A DNA stretch of 64,000 nucleotides, from contig CANLCJ010000010.1 of NCBI GenBank assembly GCA_947489085.1, forward strand, positions 40,455-104,454, given 5' to 3'. The notes under the pieces were generated by a model. That model made no database searches. It saw only the letters and a list, made by a program, of their open reading frames with translations, and was not told the origin of the DNA. Source of the stretch: an uncultured Flavobacteriaceae bacterium (GTDB lineage: Bacteria > Bacteroidota > Bacteroidia > Flavobacteriales > Flavobacteriaceae). The position numbers were made by a program, and so were the translations under genes. Positions 18,981 to 27,141 of this stretch are shown one piece after another; position 1 is the stretch's first letter, and the number at the start of each line of letters is the position of its first letter.

Positions 18981-19291
18981 AGCAATAATTTTTCTTTTTC
19001 ATTTCGTGTAAACCAATACAATACTGCTATACTAAATTTCTGATGCAAATAAACGAATGCTTGATTGGTATTGCCCTAAGAAGTCTCGTAGAACTGAAAA
19101 ATGAGCCTTAAAAGGGAAGCAATAGTGTGTATAGAATACAATGCAGTCTATCTTTAATAAGTAATAAACAAAAGTTTTATATTTTCTATATTCTAATTTC
19201 ATTAATTTTGGTTCGTTGCAATTTTATTTCGAGACATTATAGTGTACACCACACGTAAAATTCGGGTTGTAGCATTTTAAATATAGAAGCA

Positions 19292-19975
19292 ATGAGTAAA
19301 CACATAATAATAACAGGTACCAGTAGAGGTATAGGATTCGAATTGGTGAAATTATTTGCAGAAGCTGGGCACAAAGTACTTGCGCTTTCCAGAAATGAGA
19401 AACCTATCCAGGCTTTGAAAATAAGTGGCGTCTCCTGTTTTTCGTTTAATTTAAACGATAATTTGGCTTATAAGAAGGTTTCAGATTTTATAAAAGCAGA
19501 ATGGGGACACGTAGATGTGTTGATTAATAATGCTGGTGCGCTTTTAAATAAACCTTTTTTAGACACTACACTCTCAGACTTCGAATACGTGTATAAAACG
19601 AACGTGTATGGCGTATCAGAACTAATTAAAACCGTATTACCTTATTTAAGTAAAGGGAGTCATGTTGTTAATATAAGTTCCATGGGAGGTGTACAAGGTA
19701 GTATGAAATTTGCAGGATTATCTGCTTACAGTTCCAGTAAAGCGGCGGTTATTACACTAACCGAATTACTGGCAGAAGAATATAAAGACAATAATATAGC
19801 CTTCAATGTACTAGCATTAGGCGCTGTACAAACCGAAATGTTAGAAGAAGCATTTCCAGGATATAAAGCCCCAACCACGGCATTAGAAATGGCGAGCTAT
19901 ATTTTAAATTTTGCCTTAAGAGGACACAAGTTTTACAATGGTAAATTGCTACAAGTTTCCAATTCAACACCTTAA
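19292..19975 (+). CDS. Short-chain dehydrogenase/reductase
   Basis: The 227-residue Rossmann protein has the classical SDR motifs: TGTSRGIG (8-15) for NAD(P) binding, NNAG (79-82), Ser130, and the YxxxK catalytic pair Y146/K150 in YSSSK. The residue pattern after beta-2 (ALSRN) hints at NADP preference. The substrate is unknown. One base separates its stop from the ATG of the HAD gene, so the two are co-transcribed and probably coupled. Confidence 0.9.
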   Translation: MSKHIIITGTSRGIGFELVKLFAEAGHKVLALSRNEKPIQALKISGVSCFSFNLNDNLAYKKVSDFIKAEWGHVDVLINNAGALLNKPFLDTTLSDFEYVYKTNVYGVSELIKTVLPYLSKGSHVVNISSMGGVQGSMKFAGLSAYSSSKAAVITLTELLAEEYKDNNIAFNVLALGAVQTEMLEEAFPGYKAPTTALEMASYILNFALRGHKFYNGKLLQVSNSTP

Positions 19976-19976
19976 A

Positions 19977-20612
19977 ATGTCTAAATACAAATGTATTATT
20001 TTCGATTGCGATGGTGTTTTAGTGGATAGCGAATCTATAGCCATTGGAACTTTGGTGGAAATGGCTAATACTTTAGGAGCAGAAATAAAATTCGAGAGGG
20101 CTTTTTTAGAGCTCAAAGGAAAATCTATGACATTCTGTATGCAATATATAGCAGAACGTATTGGCAAGGCACTTCCAGAAAATTTTGAGTTAGAATACCG
20201 CTCTAAAACTTTTAAAGCATTTAAAGCGCAACTAAAACCAATTAAAGGCGTAAAAACACTTTTAAAAACATTAAATATACCGTTTTGTGTAGCTTCCAGC
20301 GGCCCAGAAAATAAAATACGTTTAAATTTAGAAACAACAGGACTACTCCCTTTTTTTGAAAAGCATATTTTTAGCTGTTACACAATAGGTAAGTGGAAAC
20401 CAGAACCAGATGTGTTTTTATGGGCAGCAAAAGCTATGGGATTTCAACCAGAGGAGTGTTTGGTTATAGAAGATAGCTTGCCAGGAATAAAAGCAGCAAA
20501 AGCAGGAGGGTTTGATGTTTTTGGCTATACAGAACACGATTACAATAACAACCTAAGCGCACTAGCCACAAAAACATTTAGTAAAATGGATGAACTTTTA
20601 AAGCTCATTTAA
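19977..20612 (+). CDS. HAD-superfamily hydrolase, beta-phosphoglucomutase/phosphatase type
   Basis: Motif I DCDGVLVDSES (nucleophile Asp10, acid/base Asp12), a helical cap, motif II VASSG and motif IV VIEDSLPGIKAAKAGG place this 211-residue protein in HAD subfamily IA with a YniC/beta-PGM-like cap. It likely dephosphorylates or isomerises a sugar phosphate. I use the ATG at 19977: the longer in-frame start at 19938 lies inside the SDR gene and adds a segment unlike the family N-terminus. Confidence 0.88.
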   Translation: MSKYKCIIFDCDGVLVDSESIAIGTLVEMANTLGAEIKFERAFLELKGKSMTFCMQYIAERIGKALPENFELEYRSKTFKAFKAQLKPIKGVKTLLKTLNIPFCVASSGPENKIRLNLETTGLLPFFEKHIFSCYTIGKWKPEPDVFLWAAKAMGFQPEECLVIEDSLPGIKAAKAGGFDVFGYTEHDYNNNLSALATKTFSKMDELLKLI

Positions 20613-20688
20613 ACAAATTAACGCGAAAGAAGTTTATTTCTTACAAAACAAATTCTCTCTTATAAAGAAATACGTTATTTTAGCAATA

Positions 20689-21291
20689 ATGCAAATAGAA
20701 CTTCAAAACTATATTCCTAAGCATGCAATATCTAGAGTAAACACACTTCTAGAGCACGATAATCTTTCGGTAAAAATTAAAAAAGAACGTAAAACCAGGC
20801 ATGGGGATTACCGACAGTTACCAAATGGCAAGCACCAAATAACAATCAACGCTAACTTAAATCCGTATAGATTTTTAATAACTTTAATTCACGAAATATC
20901 CCATTTCGAAGCATTTAAAACTCATGGAAGGCACATAAAGCCGCACGGCATAGAATGGAAACGCACGTTTCAATATTTAATGTTGCCATTTATTAATCCA
21001 GATATTTTTCCAGAAATTGTGCTGCCTGTATTGGCAAATCATTTTAAAAACCCAAAAGCAAGTAGCGATACAGACGTTAAACTTGCTTTAGCACTAAAGC
21101 AATTCGATACGCCAAACGACAAAACTTATGTTTTTGAGGTGCCCATGGGGCATGATTTTAAATTGTATAATGGAAAAGTATTTAAAATGGGACGCAAACG
21201 TGTAAAACGTTTTGAGTGTGTCGAATTACAAACAGGCAGAATTTATTTATTTAACCCCAATGCAGAAGTCGAACTTATAAAACTAGATTAA
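20689..21291 (+). CDS. SprT-like zinc metalloprotease-domain protein
   Basis: The 200-residue protein carries the SprT domain: an HExxH zinc motif (HEISH, residues 68-72) followed by KPHGIEW (84-90), which supplies the third histidine. A C-terminal beta-rich tail (GRIYLFNP) could be a zinc-ribbon remnant without the cysteines. The family resembles eukaryotic Spartan proteases, but the bacterial role is unknown. The stop overlaps the ATG of the mannose-1-phosphate guanylyltransferase gene in TAATG. Confidence 0.87.
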   Translation: MQIELQNYIPKHAISRVNTLLEHDNLSVKIKKERKTRHGDYRQLPNGKHQITINANLNPYRFLITLIHEISHFEAFKTHGRHIKPHGIEWKRTFQYLMLPFINPDIFPEIVLPVLANHFKNPKASSDTDVKLALALKQFDTPNDKTYVFEVPMGHDFKLYNGKVFKMGRKRVKRFECVELQTGRIYLFNPNAEVELIKLD

Positions 21292-22370
21292 TGAATAAAA
21301 ATTATTACGCAATATTAATGGCAGGAGGTGTAGGATCTCGATTTTGGCCAGTAAGTACCCAAGACTATCCTAAACAGTTTCACGACATGTTGGGTACAGG
21401 AGATACGTTAATACAAAAAACGTTTCAACGATTAACACACCTAATACCCAAAGAAAATATTCTAATTTTAACTAACGAGCGTTATAACGACTTGGTTTTA
21501 GAACAACTTCCAGAGGTAGAACAACGCCAAGTTGTATTGGAGCCAGCCATGAGAAATACGGCACCATGTATTTTATATGCGTCTTTAAAAATTCAGAAAG
21601 AAAACCCAGATGCGGTAATGATAGTGGCACCAAGCGACCACTGGATAGAAGACGAACAAACGTTTTCTAAAAACGTGAAAGATGCATTTAATTTTTGCGA
21701 AGAAAATGACGCGTTAATGACGCTAGGTATACAACCTACTTTTCCTAACACAGGTTATGGTTACATAGAATTTGATAAAAACACCAATTCAACTCTAAAA
21801 GCAGTACATCAATTTAGAGAAAAACCAGACTATGAAACGGCCAAAACGTTTATCAGTCAAGGTAATTTTTTGTGGAATGCAGGTATATTTATGTGGAGCG
21901 TAAGAAGTGCTGTAGCCGCATTTAAAGCCAGCCAACCAGGGTTATTCGAGCTTTTTGAAAAAGGTATAGCAACGTACAACACACCTGACGAAGCAGAATT
22001 TATAAAAGAAAATTACCCTAACGCAGAGAACATATCGGTAGATTATGCCATAATGGAAAAATCTAAAAACGTTTATGTTATTGCTGCAGAATTCGACTGG
22101 AACGATTTGGGAACGTGGGGGAGTTTGTATGATAAACTTGATAAAAATGAAGCCAATAACGCTGTTGTAAATGCAAGAACCTTAACCGAAGATGCATCGG
22201 GCAACATGATACGCACAGAAAAAGACAAAATAGTTGTAGTAGACAGCTTAAACGATTTTATTATCGTAGATAAAGAAGAAGTATTGCTTATATATCCAAA
22301 AACAAAAGAGCAGGATATTAAAAAGACATTACAAAAGGTAAAAGATAAATTTGGCGAACATTACGGATAA
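21291..22370 (+). CDS. manC: Mannose-1-phosphate guanylyltransferase
   Basis: The 359-residue nucleotidyltransferase has the GMP-binding loop LMAGGVGSRFWPVS (9-22) with PKQF at 27-30, APSDHWI as the metal-binding Asp region, and NAGIFMWS and EFDWNDLGTW, all typical of ManC/GMP enzymes. It makes GDP-mannose from GTP and mannose-1-phosphate for surface polysaccharide. It lacks the C-terminal isomerase domain of bifunctional enzymes. It is translationally coupled to the SprT gene. Confidence 0.9.
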   Translation: MNKNYYAILMAGGVGSRFWPVSTQDYPKQFHDMLGTGDTLIQKTFQRLTHLIPKENILILTNERYNDLVLEQLPEVEQRQVVLEPAMRNTAPCILYASLKIQKENPDAVMIVAPSDHWIEDEQTFSKNVKDAFNFCEENDALMTLGIQPTFPNTGYGYIEFDKNTNSTLKAVHQFREKPDYETAKTFISQGNFLWNAGIFMWSVRSAVAAFKASQPGLFELFEKGIATYNTPDEAEFIKENYPNAENISVDYAIMEKSKNVYVIAAEFDWNDLGTWGSLYDKLDKNEANNAVVNARTLTEDASGNMIRTEKDKIVVVDSLNDFIIVDKEEVLLIYPKTKEQDIKKTLQKVKDKFGEHYG

Positions 22371-22927
22371 AATGTTTTATTTAAACGAGAAAGATCGTTG
22401 CAGTTAATTTTGTGTTCTGCAGATGGTATAGCCGATAAGAGAAAATGTATAATTTACGCATAAATTTTGATGAAACTGGTAATTGTTTTATATAAAGTAT
22501 TTGTTATAGCGGTATTGGAGGTGGTCTAGAAGAAAATATTTATAATTACCTTTAGAAAGCTTGTATAGCCATATTTTACTTATTTAAAATTAATTTAGAG
22601 GTTAAAAGAGTGTTGTTTGTTAGTAAAATGCTGAAAGAGAGTTTGAAAGTATTCAAATTATATCTATTTCACCTAAAATACAACAAACTGAAATATAATG
22701 AGTTTTAGAAGTTTTTTTAACATTAATTATATGATAATTAATACGTTTTTGTCTAACCAAATTAGATTTGTTTTTATGTAAATTATTGATTATAAGTTTT
22801 TTAATGTTTTTTTTGAGATGTGTTATTGATGCTTATATTATATAATTGGCATGCATTTAATAAAAATCGTCTACCTAAGATTACTCTTAGCTTACCTAAA
22901 AGGCATCATTCCAAGAAAAGTCATCTA
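22371..22927. other. Intergenic region with an inverted repeat upstream of the AraC-type gene
   Basis: No gene-like frame was seen in this AT-rich stretch. Near its end CTAAGA-TTAC-TCTTAG (22875-22890) is a perfect 6-bp inverted repeat. It is centred about 45 bases before the -7 box of the AraC-type regulator and flanked by two TACCTAA copies (22872-22878 and 22893-22899). It could be an operator for that gene, which is an inference from position only. Confidence 0.4.
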
Positions 22928-22935
22928 TATCTTTG
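22928..22935 (+). promoter_or_regulatory. -7 promoter box TATCTTTG of the AraC-type gene
   Basis: TATCTTTG is a perfect TAnnTTTG match followed directly by the gene. Transcription would start around 22940-22943. This argues against the in-frame TTG at 22933, which lies inside the box, and for the ATG at 22948 on a nearly leaderless message. Confidence 0.5.
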
Positions 22936-22947
22936 CAAAAAAAAGTA

Positions 22948-23676
22948 ATGGGTACTAAAAAAAATCTTGGTTGTTTTTTTGATTTTGAATTTCTGAAAAC
23001 AGAGCAATTAAATGCTTTAAAATCAGAGTTTATTCTGTATTTTATAGCATTTGATGCGATAACAGATGCTGTACAAGATTTAAGTTTAGATGCAATACTA
23101 ATGGATCGCACGGCTTTTAGTTCATACAAGAGAGTAGCTGATAAAAATATCGAAATTCCACTATTATTACTAATAGATGATAAAGATACAATGTTACCTG
23201 TAAGTTTGTTAAACGATCCTTTAGTAACACGTGTACTAACAGTTCCTACACGCTTAGTCTGTAAGATACATCAAGTTATAGAACAGGAAAAACTTGTTAT
23301 ACCTAGAAGAGCTGCATTAAATAATATACAAACAAAAAAAGAACATTTTCTAGATGCAGTAAATGCGATTATTATTGAAAAGTGTAAAAAAGAAGATTGT
23401 ATTACGGTAGAAGCAGTATGTAAAAACCTCAATTTAACTCAAATAATGTTTCGAGACAAAATAAAAGGATTAACAGATATGACGGGGGTTCAATACATAC
23501 TTTATTTCCGTCTAAAATTGGCACGACAGCTTCTACAAGAAAGAGAATATAACATACAAGAAATAGCCTTGCAAACAGGTTTTTTAAGCCTATCGTATTT
23601 TTCTAAAAGTTTTAAAATTGTATTTGGAGTTTCTCCAAAACAATATTTATTAACGCATATTAATCTAGTAAGTTAA
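22948..23676 (+). CDS. AraC-family transcriptional regulator with receiver-like N-terminal domain
   Basis: The C-terminal ~105 residues of this 242-residue protein form an AraC-type double helix-turn-helix, ending IALQTGFLSLSYFSKSFKIVFGVSPKQYLL. The N-terminal ~125 residues follow a CheY-like alternation with DAILMD (Asp53 at the phosphoacceptor position), but lack the acidic pair after strand 1 and the usual Lys-Pro after strand 5 (VPTR instead). It may be a pseudo-receiver or an atypical receiver. Targets are unknown; the nearest candidates are its own promoter and the lipoprotein operon at 24847-26550. The 3' end abuts the IS256 remnant. Confidence 0.82.
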   Translation: MGTKKNLGCFFDFEFLKTEQLNALKSEFILYFIAFDAITDAVQDLSLDAILMDRTAFSSYKRVADKNIEIPLLLLIDDKDTMLPVSLLNDPLVTRVLTVPTRLVCKIHQVIEQEKLVIPRRAALNNIQTKKEHFLDAVNAIIIEKCKKEDCITVEAVCKNLNLTQIMFRDKIKGLTDMTGVQYILYFRLKLARQLLQEREYNIQEIALQTGFLSLSYFSKSFKIVFGVSPKQYLLTHINLVS

Positions 23677-24715
23677 TAAATACACCAATTTCTAATAAGC
23701 ATCGACCATTTTTAGTTACTTCTACAAGAAAAAAGTGAGTTTTAAAAAAAACTCATTCATTTACGAATTAAAATGTCTTTTTGTGTTTTCTAATTTTATT
23801 AATAAGGTTTGTGGTTCAAATTATCTTTCTAATTTCTAAAGCAAACGTAAAGAAAATGGTCCATTCGTCCCAATTCTCTTCAGTTTTTAATAATGTGATA
23901 CTGTTTGTAAGTAAAAATCTGATATATATAGTTTCTTTTCTATTTTTTTTGCATTAAAAAGGAAACCCTAACGACTGTCATACTTTAATTTTTTACCTTA
24001 GACTATCGAAACATAACTCAGCATATTTACACGAAATTATTACCCGTAAATGTGTGAGAATAGTTATCCTCTCGTTTGATTGTAAAACCATCCAAAAGCG
24101 GTCTTGGTCGTATTTTAAATAGACGGATTATACATGTTTTTCTATGTTCTATACGAGCTTTTTTATACTTCTATGCAACACGCCCACAAGTATTTCTAAT
24201 TTTATGAATTACATATATTCGTGTCTTATACTTAGGAGAAACGTTCTTAATAACATTTGTAGCCGCGATTAGCAAATCTTGAACGCCTACGGCTTTATAT
24301 AGATTAACAAACTCATTTAAAATGCAGCTAATTCGTTCTTGCCAATCGAACCAAAGACTTCTTTTTTTTGTCTTTCTGAGCTGTCCTACGGGAATACTCA
24401 TATAGTTTTATTGATACTTTGGAGTTCTCATAAACTTAAAAAGTGAATCTATCTATCCAGATAATTGTATTTGCGAACCTATTGTCATACCAGTATTTTT
24501 AGGAACTAAATCGTTAGATTAAAACTGTTTTGTTTATCTGAAGTCGCCTTAATATTTATTTCTTCAAAAACTGTTTTACCTTCTTATAAATAGCGCTATA
24601 ACGAGCATTGCTATTGTTGGGTTATTGCAGCTTGTTATAACTTATAATTTGTCATCAAATTCTCCTTCAAGCTTTTTAAAAGTTTCCTTTATAAAGTAAA
24701 TAAACTTAAAATGAA
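23677..24715 (-). pseudogene. Degenerate IS256-family (mutator-type) transposase
   Basis: Pieces of an IS256-type transposase can be read in order in several minus-strand frames, broken by stops and frameshifts. Near 24700-24640 is an N-terminal stretch with LEGEFDDKL. Near 24570-24500 is KTVFEEINIKATSDKQNSFN. At 24290-24180 is GVQDLLIAATNVIKN followed by YVIHKIRNTCGRV, the family's catalytic-Asp region with Asp replaced by Asn. At 23875-23780 is ENWDEWTIFFTFALEIRKII, then TTNLI. Near 23745-23665 is VFFKTHFFLVEVTKNGR, the C-terminus. A middle portion is missing. The copy is clearly dead. The longest intact piece is 24171-24401. Confidence 0.82.
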
Positions 24716-24720
24716 ACAAA

Positions 24721-24751
24721 AAAGTATCGAGAGTTTTACCCACGATACTTT
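24721..24751. repeat. Inverted repeat AAAGTATCG/CGATACTTT
   Basis: Perfect 9-bp arms (24721-24729 and 24743-24751) flank a 13-base loop just outside the IS256 remnant. It may be a terminator-like hairpin or a relic of the element's end; the partner end was not found. Confidence 0.4.
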
Positions 24752-24780
24752 CAACGTTACCCGCTTAATGTGATATAGCA

Positions 24781-24818
24781 AAACGCTGTCTAAAATATTT
24801 TTTAGACAGCGTTTTTTG
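24781..24818. terminator. Bidirectional intrinsic terminator
   Basis: AACGCTGTCTAAAA pairs with TTTTAGACAGCGTT in a long stem with T-rich flanks on both sides. It lies 29 bases past the stop of the polylysine lipoprotein gene and probably ends that operon. Confidence 0.75.
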
Positions 24819-24846
24819 TGTAATTAGATAGATGCGATTTAGAGGA

Positions 24847-25749
24847 CTATTTTAGTTTTACCTTAACATTAAAAATAGCTTGTTTTTTTGAGGCATTAAA
24901 AAAAACTGAATTACCTGTTTTGGTAAATCTAAAATTTAAATAGGTTTTTCTAGAAAAACCATTAAGATTTTGACCTAGGTTTGTTTTGGAATTTTCATTC
25001 CAAACAGATACTGAAAAGCCGCTTTTTTTTGTGCCAACGGGATCGCTATAAACCGATACTCTAGTAATATGGTCTTGGAATGTTTTCTCTATGAAACCAT
25101 GTCCCACGGCAAAAGGATAGGAAACTTGTCTATTATTAGGATCTTTACTGCTTTTTTGAAAAATGGCTATGGCAGGCTTGGATTTAAAAGATTTTAAATT
25201 TGAACTTACTATATCAACTCCTATGGTAAGTGCTTGTACGCCTTGATCTTGTTTTTTTCCTTTTTTCTTCTTTTTCTTTTTTTTCCCTTTCTTCTTTTTC
25301 TTCTTCTTTTTCTTTCCTTTTCCGCTTACTAAGTTATCGTCTTCAGATAGCTCTAGAACTTCATCGTCATATATCTCTAACATTTCTGCCTTAAGTTTTT
25401 CAACTATTGCTTTTGTAAGCTCCAGATGTTCGTCTTCTGTTAGGTCTAAATACAATTCGCCTTCGAAACCTTCAGAGTATGACATGGTTTTTTTGTATGT
25501 ATTTATAAGTGCTTCCGCTTCCGCACTAGTATATGTTGCATTTAAAGAATAGCTAACACCATCTTTAATTAGCGTTTCTATATTTTCTAGACCGTAATCT
25601 TCAATAAATTTTTTAATTAATTGAGAACCTTGAGTTTTCTCCGCTTCTTGTAATTCCACATCGTTAGATATTTCTTCTTGCTCATTTGCACAAGATGTAG
25701 CAAGTAGCGCACACAAGAAAAGCAGTACTGTTGATTTTAATAATTTCAT
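24847..25749 (-). CDS. Lipoprotein with a long polylysine tract, function unknown
   Basis: A type II signal peptide with lipobox ATSC (Cys20) begins this 300-residue protein. Residues 21-142 are acidic and helical, with many Glu/Asp and an EDEHLELTKAIVEKLKAEM segment. Residues 144-166 are almost only lysine: runs of 9, 8 and 2 separated by single glycines. A ~130-residue beta-type domain follows, with phenylalanine-rich strands (FSVSVWNENSKTNLGQNLNGF). I do not recognise the family. The tract is encoded by a purine-only stretch (25252-25320). It is the second gene of an operon, 39 bases behind the other lipoprotein. It might bind a polyanion (LPS, DNA, acidic polysaccharide), which is speculation. 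Confidence 0.75.
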   Translation of the reverse strand: MKLLKSTVLLFLCALLATSCANEQEEISNDVELQEAEKTQGSQLIKKFIEDYGLENIETLIKDGVSYSLNATYTSAEAEALINTYKKTMSYSEGFEGELYLDLTEDEHLELTKAIVEKLKAEMLEIYDDEVLELSEDDNLVSGKGKKKKKKKKKGKKKKKKKKGKKQDQGVQALTIGVDIVSSNLKSFKSKPAIAIFQKSSKDPNNRQVSYPFAVGHGFIEKTFQDHITRVSVYSDPVGTKKSGFSVSVWNENSKTNLGQNLNGFSRKTYLNFRFTKTGNSVFFNASKKQAIFNVKVKLK

Positions 25750-25788
25750 GTTTATATAATGTTTGTGTAATGTAGATGTATTTGTTGA

Positions 25789-26550
25789 TTATAACTCGTC
25801 ACGTCTGGGAAAAAAAGCTTCTCGTCTTTTGTTTGACTTATCTGATGGGAAAGCTGTTTGTAAAAAACATTTCCCTTGGTTGCCAACTGTAGCAATATTT
25901 AAGTTAAGATGTTTTACATTTGTCATAGCTTTTCCTTTACCATTATTGCCATCATATCCTCCGCCAAGTTGCATTTTGTTGTTATGAACTTGATTTGGAA
26001 TAAAGGACCATTGTCTCATATTTTTACTTTTCATGTGGTCGTAACCCCATTTAATAGCACTTAATATGGTTGGTCTCGATAAACTTGTTTTACCAAAAAA
26101 CCAAAATGAAGTTGCAACATTAGTGGTTGGGTCGTTGATAACTCTACTTTGAAGTGAAGGGTATTGTATATCAAAATGCATTCTTTCCGTATGGCCTCCA
26201 CAATCATCTTGTTCTGCAAGCCAACGTTCTAGGCCTAAACCACTTTGTTTAGCGGTTTTAGAACTTAAACCTAGTTCCTCAATTATTTCTAAATCTTGTT
26301 CTCTAATGTATTTTTCAGAACCAACGTAAGAGGGTGCTATTATAATGAGTTCTCCGTTTTCGTCGTATTGTATTTTAGCGCCTTCGGCTTCTAATTCATC
26401 AAGAAAGGCTTCAAATTTTACGTCAGGATTGTTTGCAAGTACAGATTGCGGGCCATTTCCTTGTAATTGATCTTCATCTGTTTGACATGATGAAGCTAAA
26501 AACATTATGAAACATAATGTAAAAATTTGTTTTGTTGTTATTATTTTCAT
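25789..26550 (-). CDS. Lipoprotein of unknown function, first gene of the lipoprotein operon
   Basis: The 253-residue protein has a type II signal peptide with lipobox ASSC (Cys22). After an acidic linker comes a region with a DELEAEGAKIQYDENGELIIIAPS segment, then a part rich in Gly, Asn and Lys (LGGGYDGNNGKGKAMTN), ending in a basic tail. Two cysteines (DDCGGH and GKCF) could form a disulfide. I do not recognise a family. A GTG at 26586 opens the frame 12 codons earlier, but the ATG at 26550 gives a clean signal peptide; the extra piece is a copy of the same 19 bases. It is followed after 39 bases by the polylysine lipoprotein gene. Confidence 0.75.
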   Translation of the reverse strand: MKIITTKQIFTLCFIMFLASSCQTDEDQLQGNGPQSVLANNPDVKFEAFLDELEAEGAKIQYDENGELIIIAPSYVGSEKYIREQDLEIIEELGLSSKTAKQSGLGLERWLAEQDDCGGHTERMHFDIQYPSLQSRVINDPTTNVATSFWFFGKTSLSRPTILSAIKWGYDHMKSKNMRQWSFIPNQVHNNKMQLGGGYDGNNGKGKAMTNVKHLNLNIATVGNQGKCFLQTAFPSDKSNKRREAFFPRRDEL

Positions 26551-26580
26551 GTTATAAAGTTTAAAAATTTGTTTTGTTGT
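26520..26580. repeat. 19-bp direct duplication across the lipoprotein start codon
   Basis: TAAAAATTTGTTTTGTTGT occurs at 26520-26538 and again, perfectly, at 26562-26580. The offset is 42 bases, exactly 14 codons, so the second copy extends the frame upstream with a repeat of TTKQIF. One copy encodes the signal-peptide start and the other lies in the leader. Confidence 0.85.
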
Positions 26581-26590
26581 GATCACGGTG

Positions 26591-26598
26591 CAAACCTA
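26591..26598 (-). promoter_or_regulatory. Candidate -7 promoter box TAGGTTTG for the lipoprotein operon
   Basis: On the minus strand TAGGTTTG fits TAnnTTTG and lies 40 bases before the ATG at 26550. No TTG-type -33 element is seen at the normal distance; instead the tandem repeats begin about 23 bases further upstream. This would fit an activator-dependent promoter. Confidence 0.4.
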
Positions 26599-26620
26599 CC
26601 CTATATCTCATCGAAGCTTT

Positions 26621-26698
26621 TGCTCATTTTTTTAATTTTCCTGCTCATTTTTTAATTTCCTGCTCATTTTTCATTTTTTATGTTCATTTTTTAATTTC
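26621..26698. repeat. Four ~20-bp tandem repeats, TGCTCATTTTTTAATTT type, upstream of the lipoprotein operon
   Basis: TGCTCATTTTT starts at 26621, 26642 and 26661, and a variant TGTTCATTTTT at 26681; most copies end TTTAATTT. The start-to-start distances are 21, 19 and 20 bases, about two helical turns. They lie upstream of the lipoprotein operon promoter and could be a row of activator sites on one face of the DNA. They are not CRISPR: there are no spacers. Confidence 0.7.
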
Positions 26699-27141
26699 AT
26701 CTAAAAAATCATGCAATTAGAAGGTTGAAAATGGGAGGTAGGGATGGTGTTTTTAACCTGTTAATCCAAAGAGCCTCGTAATTAATTTCATGTTTTAGCC
26801 CTGTTTGAGAAGAGACTTTCCTTTCTTAACTTGAGTATTGATTGAATTGCAGTTATAACCTAGCTAAAGCATAAAAAAGTGCTTATGTTCCATTAAGAAG
26901 TCTGAGAATAGATTTTTTTTAGCGCTATACTCCTTATTATAAGGTTGTACTTATAAGTAATCTATTTAATATTTAACCTATTTTAGTTTTATGGTGTTCT
27001 ACAAGTATATCAAGGAATACTTTGATTTTAGAACAATTCAAATTGTTATTAGTCTGGTGTAGAGTGTTTAACATAATATTTTTAATGCAATTCTAATGTA
27101 TAAAATTGTCAGGCTACTTTTTTATAACTAAAAAGGGATAG
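26699..27141. other. Intergenic remainder between the lipoprotein operon and the DUF389 gene
   Basis: This stretch contains only short AT-rich sequence and a weak hairpin CCTTA-TTA-TAAGG near 26932-26944. No gene-like frame and no recognisable RNA were seen. Confidence 0.45.

Noticed and set aside
19938..19976. Longer start for the HAD hydrolase inside the SDR gene
   Set aside because: The extra 13 residues do not resemble the HAD N-terminus, whereas the ATG at 19977 lies one base after the SDR stop.
26621..26698. Possible CRISPR array
   Set aside because: The ~20-bp units are directly abutting with no unique spacers, and no cas gene is in the window.
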